A DNA stretch of 64,000 nucleotides from Gracilariopsis chorda (Eukaryota; Rhodophyta; Florideophyceae; Gracilariales; Gracilariaceae), in contig NBIV01000185.1 in the NCBI GenBank assembly GCA_003194525.1, positions 62,001 to 126,000 on the forward strand, written 5' to 3'. Every line of letters begins with the position of its first letter. Position 1 is the first letter of the stretch. The translations under genes were made by a program, and so were the position numbers. The notes beneath the pieces are model-generated. The model was given only the letters and a program-made list of their open reading frames with translations. It ran no database searches and was not told the origin of the DNA. Positions 53,401-61,091 of this stretch are shown one piece after another.

Positions 53401-54996
53401 ACAACCCACAATGATGTCGAATGGCGGACCATCAATAACAAGAAAGTCTAATGGAACGGAGACGCCCCTGAAGGATATAGGGATATCGAATAGTATTCCT
53501 CTGCACACGGCGCTCTGTCCATTGGCAACAGTTATCTTCTTCGTCGTATGCTTGGGTTCCAGTGCTATCCTGTCACACAGCTTGGTTGACATAAGGTTTG
53601 GAACAGCTCCAGAGTCGAGCAAAGCTTCAGTCTCAGTCCCATATATCATAACGGGGACCGCCTTAAGACGTCTAGGCTGCTTACCGACTGGCCCAACAAA
53701 AGGGCGTGGAACATTGCTTTTGCGACCGATGAGCTTACGAATCTCTTTCTTCGCATCATCTGCGTCTCCTCTGATAAGTTGTACAAAGGTTAGTCCGGAA
53801 GAGGCATTCGCGAGCTCAGTGAGAACGTTATATTTGCTTGCATGGTCTTGAAGACTCTGCTTCTTCGACTTCCTCTGTTTTGGCTTCTTGACTTTCTGTT
53901 CATGAACCTCAGGTCTCCGAACTCTCTCTTCGTATCTTGTTGGATTGAGCAAAAGCGGGATGGGTGCACCACCGTCTGAACGGCGCTGTTTGGGCAACGC
54001 TTCACCGTCAGCACTTCTCTTGGTTGTGGCGACTACATCAGCATTCCCGGCGTTTTCGGTGACAATTGATACGGGTTTGGATCCTTTCTGAAGATTAGAT
54101 GCTGACTCTTTAGATTCCTCATTGGTATCCCATACTTTGCGGGTCTCTTCGGGTCTGATTCTTCGCCAACAAGTGATCTCTGAGTGTCCAATTTTCCCAC
54201 AACGCGGGCATCGCCTATCTCGGTGCGGATTAGAGTCACATTGTGAAGCATAATGTCCGGGCTTCTTGCAGTATGAACAAACCTTTTCGTAGTCTCGACG
54301 CTCCGTCTGTGTCTTCTTAACCATTAATGACAGCTGAGCAAACTGCTCAGAGAGTTTGTCGACCTTAGACTCCAAAGCATGAGAGATAGTTTCTTCAGAA
54401 GACCTGTGGTTTTGGACAATACGCTTAGGTGGGGTACTTAATGAAACGTAGTTTCCCATTGCTTTCCGGGCAGCATCGAAGGCTTTCACTTGAACCTTCA
54501 ACTCATCATAATCATCAGCGCCACGGAAAACAACGAACTGGGCTAGATCAGCGTATTCCATTACAGCTTTCTTCAAAAGACCAAACTTAGCCTTAGCGTT
54601 GAATCCTGCCTTTAAGAAGAGGTTGTCCATATAGGTCAAGGAACCAACCAAGTCTGCATAATCCAATTTAGCAGAAATTGCAAGGCTTATATCTTCCTCA
54701 GGCTCCTCGGCTTTTCCAAAACGATCGATGAAAGCTTGCTTAACGGAGCGGTAGTCCTTTGCTTCTTCCGAAAGTGAACCATTAACAGCATAAGAATCAT
54801 AGTAGAACTCAAAGGCTTTGTTCTCAAGGAAACCAAGCAACTCAAGTGCCATGTCCTCGTCAGTCCTACCTGTCATTGCAACATTCTCAAAGTAAAAGAA
54901 GAACTTTACGACGTCAATAGAAGAACCGTCATAAGAAGTAAAGGCAGCGTTAGAGTCAGAAGAGCGCCCTCCTCGAGAGTACCATGTGGGCGCCAT
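50464..54996 (-). CDS. Gag-Pol polyprotein of element H
   Basis: Numbering counts the GTG just before the ATG at 54996 as residue 1 (1511 in all). Gag is about 1-240, with two CCHC knuckles (CSYCKKPGHYASQC 241-254 and CPRCGKIGHSEITC 264-277). Retropepsin has LLDSGAVPN (Asp462). RT has FTTLDLFSGYWQV, MPFGLMNAPSTFQ and YIDD at 834-837. RNase H has Asp983, Glu near 1023 and Asp1051. The integrase zinc site is His1193, His1198, Cys1228, Cys1231. The DDE triad is Asp1258, Asp1318, Glu1354 with 35 residues between the last two. No chromodomain; the end is a short GP-containing tail. Gag and Pol are one frame, so no frameshift is needed. All motifs are intact. Confidence 0.93.
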   Translation of the reverse strand: MAPTWYSRGGRSSDSNAAFTSYDGSSIDVVKFFFYFENVAMTGRTDEDMALELLGFLENKAFEFYYDSYAVNGSLSEEAKDYRSVKQAFIDRFGKAEEPEEDISLAISAKLDYADLVGSLTYMDNLFLKAGFNAKAKFGLLKKAVMEYADLAQFVVFRGADDYDELKVQVKAFDAARKAMGNYVSLSTPPKRIVQNHRSSEETISHALESKVDKLSEQFAQLSLMVKKTQTERRDYEKVCSYCKKPGHYASQCDSNPHRDRRCPRCGKIGHSEITCWRRIRPEETRKVWDTNEESKESASNLQKGSKPVSIVTENAGNADVVATTKRSADGEALPKQRRSDGGAPIPLLLNPTRYEERVRRPEVHEQKVKKPKQRKSKKQSLQDHASKYNVLTELANASSGLTFVQLIRGDADDAKKEIRKLIGRKSNVPRPFVGPVGKQPRRLKAVPVMIYGTETEALLDSGAVPNLMSTKLCDRIALEPKHTTKKITVANGQSAVCRGILFDIPISFRGVSVPLDFLVIDGPPFDIIVGCPTLESLQACLDLGNQHVKMNIDGKRVTLGFDYARVEISDEEGFQTDSDEFTSDSDAAIDSDTASENDEQLVVALTEKNHGKTPEMIPQLDITTDEQHEKLLFSKLSHISEDERDDLVSCLKDSNVIAWSLKDLRPADVPVSHSFELTVDKPIYFRARRMSPKHNEFVRKEIDLLLEAGIINPSASAWSFPIVIASKKDGSARFCVYYRELNRVMKADRWPLPRMEEIFDELGGCCVFTTLDLFSGYWQVKMSEDCKEMTTFVCRYGTFMFEVMPFGLMNAPSTFQRMMDHVLRGLPFVRVYIDDVVIFSRSLREHVIHLKAVIGRIAKHGLKLKLSKCFFALPEVSLLGHVINGDGVHVDQEKIAKIQDAPIPATTTELRSFLGLAGYYRRFIRNFAETSAVLHSATSGNKKLSWTGEMLEAFHGLKKKMTEPPVLSFPNFEQHFIVETDASSVSLGAVLSQKKEDGKIHPLQFASRTMTAAEKKYSACEREALAVIFALRKFRLYLLSSVPFKVITDHMALRYAFQKRDIHGLLARWLDFLAEYDFEIVYRAGKENGAADYLSRIVHGDEVEPLEDEGDLACMAVEPDDFSGLEPYYANIARFLCGLPTDDTDARLRQAIRRNAKKFLVWEGKLFRRMPNALRVVPVIGRRQIIIKSFHDEIGHWDLKTTRKFITERYWWPTMHEDIGNYVKSCDECQRLAPLPRYYSNLRTPISSLFDVFSIDFAGPLPTTESGNRFILVCVEHLTGWPLAVASKWSTSQEVIDFVRKEIIAVFGFPRIVVSDNATCFTSKSLFSFMEDHGIKWKTVLAYAPMSNGRAERMFGTLKRAIGKKALDNRSSWDEHLPSVRYGYRRRHLASGISPFELLYGVKPRMTSDEGGVVARVVDSSDRFRSVELLASRNHRAKRFAQRPLKEVDAVSITKFEVGDLVLVARGKALNTTMKWPAFSSKYFGPCRVVRAHYPRYTLVSPHNRYTRH
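54966..54984 (-). promoter_or_regulatory. Primer-binding site of element H, inside the Gag frame
   Basis: Minus strand TGGTACTCTCGAGGAGGGC directly follows the 5' LTR end ACA. The Gag ATG (54996-54994) lies 12 bp earlier, within the LTR, so this site is translated (Trp-Tyr-Ser-Arg-Gly-Gly). The tRNA is not identified. Confidence 0.65.
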
Positions 54997-56014
54997 CACG
55001 GGACGGTGACGCAGGGTGCCAAAAAGTTGTAATAATAAAAGCCAAAAGGGTGCTCTTCGTAGCTAAAAGCCCCAAAACAAGTTGAAAACAGTGGGATCAA
55101 AAGAACTAAACCCACTCGATGAAATAAAACAACACTAGGGAGAGCAAGAGGCTCAATCCCTAAATAAAACTTCTTAACTTCTTTGTTGAAACGGCGCGCA
55201 ACCCAAAAATTATGTCAAGGATCACTAAGGGTCAGACCCTCGGCTTCCGGTCAGACACTCCGGATGTGAAGTGGATTCTGCAGCCTACCTACCTCTGCAC
55301 TAACCAGAAGCAGGCGCATACAATCCTTACAGGGCTTCCCGAGGAGAGCTACTAACAGCGGGATATGCTTTCACTCTATACCCAAGCTGGCCCTTTGCAG
55401 GAAAGGTTGTACGGCACGTCGCCTGCGGATAGCTTCCCGTCAAGTACTTCCGTCCGGAAATCACCAGGTCTTTCGACTGACACCGGTGTCCGAGCAAAGC
55501 TCCGGTGGGGCTCACAGACGACAGAAACACCTTTGGTACACACTACCCGTCTCCCGTCCACGCCTAAGGCGCTTCAACCGGTCTTAGCGACGGTACTTCC
55601 CCACCCTATTGGACAACTAGCAGCACACGCCTCACTGATTGTTGATGATAGTTGAATTGGCTGAAGGTTGATAGGGGGTGGGGCTTAGATGTTGGTCGAT
55701 TGTTGAGGTGAGTTCAGACCGAAGTCCGAAGCTCAGAACCTCTTTTTATAGTGTTTAGAGGCACTACAAACGAGCTAAATACGCATTTCTACTTGCTAGT
55801 TACTCATGTGTGCGTCTAGATTACTCCATTGGCTTCTAGAGACCTCTGGAGCTGCACACTAACCAATAATAAAGCGACAATTTGCGCCAGCGTCACTAAA
55901 ATACTGTAGTCTTTGCTGGGCCAACAAAGCGTGCAATGTGCTAGACACTACTGGAACATTCTACACGTGTGTTCAAGCAATGTCTGGCACATTCCGCAAC
56001 ATTCGCGACTGACA
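54985..56014 (-). repeat. 5' LTR of element H
   Basis: 1030 bp, partner of 49339-50368. It contains the likely Gag start codon in its last 12 bases on the minus strand. Confidence 0.93.
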
Positions 56015-56652
56015 GTAACGATTCAAGGCACCAGGTTGGTGACCTCTGCGATATAAAGTTGATTGACGTCTGCGGGAATTGCGCCCATTGGGCGTACTGA
56101 AGATGAAGGCTCATGTAATCGGAGAGAAACCTTCACAAGCACCCGTTAAGCCACGCCAATCTTCACTTGCTTGGCTACCTGCTGCTCTCCGCTACCAGTC
56201 TTTCTCGATTGCTAGGCTGGATTCTCCCATAATGGAAGAGAGAGTGGTGTGAACTCTGCTTAAGACAGAGCAGCGAAGAGCGCTCCGGTCAGAGCCTTCA
56301 TCGGAGCGATTGGATCATATGTGGCCTATGAAAAGCGCTCTTACACCAGTGCTTTCCCAGATGACGAGGCAGCGCCTCTAACACTCTCCGACTGCAAAGT
56401 TTCGGGTGTTTGTCCATGGCCCAACTGAACAACTCGGAACATTTTAAGTTTCTTAGGTTCACTAGAACTCCCATCAAAGTTCTTATTAGAATTCGACTTA
56501 CAGCAGCTGGGCAAAATGGACAAACTATCGTTTAGCTTTGGACGCTGGTATGACCTACCCGATTGGACAGACATCTCAGAAAAATGGAACAAAGGGCAAA
56601 TACTGCAAAGAAAAGACTTTTTTAGAATAGAAGACCAAGGGTATCAGGATCC
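56015..56652. other. Unassigned sequence
   Basis: Begins with the right member (GTAAC) of the imperfect duplication. A minus-strand frame at 56341-56592 has no recognisable domain. Nothing else seen. Confidence 0.35.
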
Positions 56653-57297
56653 TTGGTCGGTAGAATGAAAAAGGGAGCCAAATGCGCTATTTGGGAGACC
56701 ACCAGCTCTCAGCGAAGCAAACAGCATGCACAAACTCGAATGAAGACTCTAATAGTCCCAGAATACTTCGAATGCAAAGCTCAGTTCTATGCGTTCAACG
56801 GAAGTATTAGTACTGGGCGATACCCACAGATACCAAAGGAACCAGCGTGTAGTATAAATACAACCAACGTGTCGGACTCTATGAAAGAAATATTGGTGGA
56901 GCAGGAACGTCGTGTGGTGACGGAAAACGTGGGCAACACTGTGACATTGAACCAGCGCCTGGACGAGGGCCTATGCTTACGTCGCGTACAGCGTTTTGAC
57001 CGAACATCCAACGGGGAACAAAAGAAGAGCATGGTATCGCTCAGATTGTATCAGAGCCCAGAAATATATGTCTGCCGTGATTGCACCATCTGGCACTCAG
57101 ATTCAACGATGCTCACAAACCGGGGTTCGCCGCCGAGCCCAAGTGTCGGGGTTGACACAACAGGTTGGCTGTCTATTGAGACGGCGTGGTTGCCAGTAGC
57201 CCAGCAAGCTAAGCGACAGTGCAACGCACACTATCGTGGCCAGAGACCGGTAGCAACAAGGAATGAATGGATAATATCAGGCAGGTGTGGGACATGA
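56653..57297 (+). CDS. Unrecognised 214-codon ORF
   Basis: First codon assigned at 56653 is not ATG; an internal ATG (MKKGAKCAIWETT) is four codons later. The sequence is basic at the start, with CRDCTIWHSDS and scattered Cys, and no known motif or membrane segment. It is long for chance in this region and may be a fragment of a mobile-element protein. No neighbours give context. Confidence 0.3.
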   Translation: MVGRMKKGAKCAIWETTSSQRSKQHAQTRMKTLIVPEYFECKAQFYAFNGSISTGRYPQIPKEPACSINTTNVSDSMKEILVEQERRVVTENVGNTVTLNQRLDEGLCLRRVQRFDRTSNGEQKKSMVSLRLYQSPEIYVCRDCTIWHSDSTMLTNRGSPPSPSVGVDTTGWLSIETAWLPVAQQAKRQCNAHYRGQRPVATRNEWIISGRCGT

Positions 57298-57759
57298 GCT
57301 AGACCTCGCATATAGTTGCGCAGAATATAAACTGTATTGCTGACGTCAATAAGTTAGTAAATCTGGAACGAGATATGTCGCAATACCGGTACTGAAGTTC
57401 TGAAGCCAAGAAGCGTCCGGTGGAATTCACTTAGAACATGGAGGGTGAGCTTAGCGGACTAATATCGCCGGCCTATACGACAGCTGTACTGTTCTATTGA
57501 AAACCTTTTCTTAATTGTACAATTCTACAGGCGCCCGCACGCTGCAGTCAGCCGAGAGCAAGTTCCAAATGTCGGAACACCACTCCCGATGTGTGCCAAG
57601 TGCAGGGCGGCAAGGCCGCTAAGAACTAAAAAATTCAGAGGACCGCCCTCGAAACTAATAGTGCACTGCACCGTAGCGATAAGGCGTCTGTTTTCTATAG
57701 AAAGGCAAGAATCACTGCGCTACACTAGATACACCGAATCTAGGTTGAGAGGTCACTCG
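57298..57759. other. Unassigned spacer
   Basis: No gene or repeat recognised between the ORF above and the E-type LTR fragment. Confidence 0.35.
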
Positions 57760-58430
57760 TGGGGCATCGTCTCTTGATGGGAACCCCTCCTAAGACGTTC
57801 GCGGCTTTGCCTCGTTGTGAGGTATGCTCAGCCATATAGCCCTCCGTACCACACGGTGCTCGGCTCTACATCCAACGTGGCTGGTCGCTACACCTACTGA
57901 GATAATACTAGGAATCAGTCAACCAGGTGGGTGGCTTGAGGTACAAATCCGCGTAACCGGTGTTTCTGTTCGAAGAAAATCCAAAACAAGAAAAGAGGAA
58001 AAGGAAAATGGACAAAGGGAAAAGCTAACAACCAGGTGGATTGTGCAGAAAGCAGAAGGAAAAAAGGCAGTGATAGTGATGCTCAACCAAGCGGCTGGAT
58101 AAAACGCAATACTGAGTAGAACAACTCTTTGTCCCCAGGATAATACAGATAACCAACACAGTAATAGCATGCAACCCGGGGCAAAACCAAAGAGAAAACC
58201 AGATCGGAGGTCCTGACAGAAACTGTGTGTGGGTGAGTAGAACGAAGCTGGATGCAGTGAAACTCGGGGAGATGTTATTCAGTTCACACAGGCAATATAC
58301 TCATAACCGACTCACATCTTACCTTCATATCAGGGTAGAATGGCAGGGCCATTCTATCTTAACTATTATTCGGTTATCTTACCTATCTAACGATTTCTCT
58401 GACAACGAGCTGGATGAACCCTTATAATAA
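57760..58430 (-). repeat. Truncated E-type LTR
   Basis: Aligns with the first roughly 650 bp (plus-strand order) of the LTR at 27497-28445: GTACCACACGGTG-type block near 57850, CCGGTGTTTCTGTTC near 57960, AATACTGAGT near 58110, and the CAGGG-loop hairpin at 58336-58356. The remaining third of the LTR is missing. The hairpin stem is longer (8 bp) than in the other copies and its base pairs differ. Confidence 0.7.
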
Positions 58431-59049
58431 ATGAACAAACGCACATTTACTTCCCTCCAAACGACTAACCCATGGTAATCAAACGATGTGACCTACTGGC
58501 ACAAGTCGTTCGAGCAGGTGTAGGATCTGTCACTCCGGACAGCCTCAAATTCTTTCAGCTAGTCGAATCCGTCCCACACAAAGATATCTCTGAGGGTCAA
58601 AGAACAGGAAAATCCTCATTGCGTCGAATCAAGTGGTATTCTTCCAATTTTGTGTACATGGTGTCGATCTTTGGGCCAACGGAGGACAAAATCTCTTCCA
58701 GAAAAGACCAACTTAACGTACCACGGTGCAAATAAATGTGCTTCAATCCAGTTTTTACTATGCACAAATTTCCAATAATGTGCAAAAGCGCAGTAGAATA
58801 GAACCCTTATGGACACGGGAGTGGCATAATTGCAGGTAGCGAACCTCTGCTTGGTATATATCAGCGATGGTTTTAGATGTTCTTTGACACGAAGAAGCAA
58901 GAAAAGTGAAATAGGTTGCAGATGGATGCCTGAAGAAACGTTTTCTGCAACTTTAGAGTACATTCTAGCTTAAATAGAAAATCGATAGCACATTAGACAA
59001 TTAGTAAAATAGAAACGTATCTTATTCAGATAACAAAAAGAGTTACGTA
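58431..59049. other. Unassigned sequence with a short ORF (58472-58735)
   Basis: 58472-58735 (87 codons, ATG) reads MVIKRCDLLAQVVRAGVG and then a basic stretch; no domain recognised. The remainder is AT-rich without features. Confidence 0.3.
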
Positions 59050-59252
59050 CAGTACCACCTACGTATACACTTCTATCAAAGATAATTATAGTTTACGTAG
59101 TGCATACGTAGGCTGCACAGTACTGCAAACGTATACCATTCTAATAAAAATAGTTCTAATCTCTGTAGTGCATACATAGTCTGCGCAATACTGCAAACGT
59201 ATACCACTCAAACAAAACTAGTTGCAAGCAATGTAGTGCATACGTATGCCAC
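59050..59252. repeat. 68-bp tandem repeat, about three units
   Basis: GTAGTGCATAC starts at 59097, 59165 and 59233, exactly 68 bp apart, and CAGTAC at 59050 and 59118 gives the same period. Units share CTGCAAACGTATACCA-type sequence. This is a minisatellite next to the solo H-type LTR. Confidence 0.85.
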
Positions 59253-59403
59253 ATATTATTACGAAGGTAGACTTCTTAAAGAAGAATAGAAATCAACTAT
59301 ACGCTGCAAAGGTAGGTAAAACCGTCCTCTATATGTATTGACGTCTGCAACCAATACTAAATAAGAATACAATCCATCTGTACCTAGAACAGTACTAAGT
59401 ATG

Positions 59404-60464
59404 TGTTGGTCGCGAAACGAGTAGAATGTTCAGGCGCTGCTGAAACACACGTGTAGAGTTTTCCAGCAGCTCTTAGGGCATTATTAGCTTCGCTGGTGCA
59501 GCAGTGCTACTGTATTTCAATGATGCTAGTATCAGAAGACGGAGTTTTATTGGTTATTTTGCAGCTCCAGAGGTTGTTAGAAGCCCATGGAGTAACCTTG
59601 ACGCACACGTGAGTAAGTAGAAAGTAATAATATGTTTCTGCGTTGTTTTGAGTCACTTTAGACGCTACAAAGAAGCATGCTGATGCCCGGACTTCGGCCT
59701 GGACTCAATTAGACAACAGATCCACATACAAACCTCCCCCCTCAACCTTTCCCATTCTTTCTATCAAACATTCAACTGTTGTTTGCATCTAGTGAGGCAT
59801 TTGCCGCTAGGTGCATTCTTGGGGTGGGGAACTACCGTCACTAAGACCGGTTGAAGTGCCTCACGCATGGACAGGAGACCGGCGTTGTGTACCAAAGGTA
59901 ATTTTGTCGTCTGTAACCCCCACTAGAGCTTTGCTCGGATAGCGGTGTCGGTCGAAAGACCTGGTGATTTCCGGACGGAAATGCTGGACGGAAAGGCATT
60001 CGCAGGCGATGTGCCGAGCAACATTTTCTGCAAAGGGCCAGTTTGGGGACAGAGTGAAAGCATATCCTGCTTTTATTAGGTCTACTTTAGAAGCCCTGTA
60101 AGGATTGTACGTGCCTGCTTCTGGTTAGCACAAGAGTAGATACGCCGCAGAAATTGCTTCACATCCAGAGTCTCTGATTGGAAGCCGGGATTCTGACTTC
60201 TAATAACTATTGACATAAGTCTTTGGTCACGCGCCGTTTCAAAAACCTTGGAAGAAATTTTCTGGGATTGAGACTCTTTCTTTCCTTTTGTTTTCATATT
60301 TTCTTAGCAGGTTGAGTCATTTTTGTCTCTGCATTTCCATTTCGTCATGCTTTTTCTATATCATTTTCATCTCTACGGGGCTTTTAGCTACGATTACAGC
60401 CTCTATTACCTACTTTATTGCTTAGTTTGGCCCCCCTGCGTCACCGTCTGTGATGGCGCCCACA
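59404..60464 (+). repeat. Solo LTR of family H (inverted relative to H)
   Basis: 1061 bp, starting TGTTGGTCGCG and ending GGCGCCCACA. It aligns across its length with the element H LTR on the opposite strand, including the GGTGATTTCCGGACGGAA block near 59965, but is clearly diverged. Flanks GTATG (59399-59403) and TTATG (60465-60469) agree at four of five positions. No internal region follows, so it is a solo LTR. Confidence 0.85.
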
Positions 60465-61091
60465 TTATGTACACCATCAACGTAAAGCTGGTGTCAGGAA
60501 TATCTTGAGACCTTGAGAACAATAAGAACAATAATTATACGTATCTTATGCCGGAAAGTATTATGCAACACCAGTTCCCTACTTACGTGACAGAGATGGT
60601 ACATATCTCATCGACAGGTGATCAACTAATCTGTCAGGTTCTCTCCGCTTTCTGCAATCGGACATGAGTTTCTTCGCATCGGCGGCCATGAAAACGTTGT
60701 GGGCCCCAGTGGAGAGCAGATGTTCGTACAAGAGAGAGTACGAAGCCCGTGTATCATTGAGACAAACCGATTAGCTTGGGCAGGTGAACTAAGGAACTAG
60801 AACTGAGCTTGCCCAAAACGGTATGGAACCTCATAACCCTGTAGAGATGCACTTGAACTCCTCTCAATCTTCCTGCATTCAACAGGAACGAGATAGGACA
60901 GCTATGTGGTTCGCTGAACTCTTCAAGGCACTCACTATGGACCAAAATATGTCTGGGATGCAAGGGCCGAAAATATTTGTCATGGCCTCGCACGTCCAAT
61001 TTCTTCACATTCAGAGTACCAACCAATCACTAGCACACTTGAAGCTTATTATGGAACGTGCGGGGCAAACGTTCACCGAGCAACTCCATGT
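60465..61091. other. Unassigned sequence upstream of the Helitron gene
   Basis: A plus-strand frame from 60823 overlaps the start of the Helitron frame in another register and shows no domain. Possible 5' part of the Helitron; no TC terminus was identified. Confidence 0.35.

Larger units (their letters stand above)
49339..56014 (-). mobile_element. Element H: apparently intact Ty3/gypsy retrotransposon
   Basis: LTRs 49339-50368 and 54985-56014, both 1030 bp, differ at about 17 positions by eye (about 98% identity). Between them is one uninterrupted Gag-Pol frame of about 1510 codons. The flanking pentamers GTACC and GTAAC agree at four of five positions. This is the only element in the window that could be autonomous. 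Family relatives are element D and the solo LTR at 59404-60464. Confidence 0.93.

Noticed and set aside
59050-59252. Possible CRISPR-like array
   Set aside because: The 68-bp units are contiguous and diverge along their whole length; there are no conserved repeats alternating with unique spacers, and the context is eukaryotic.
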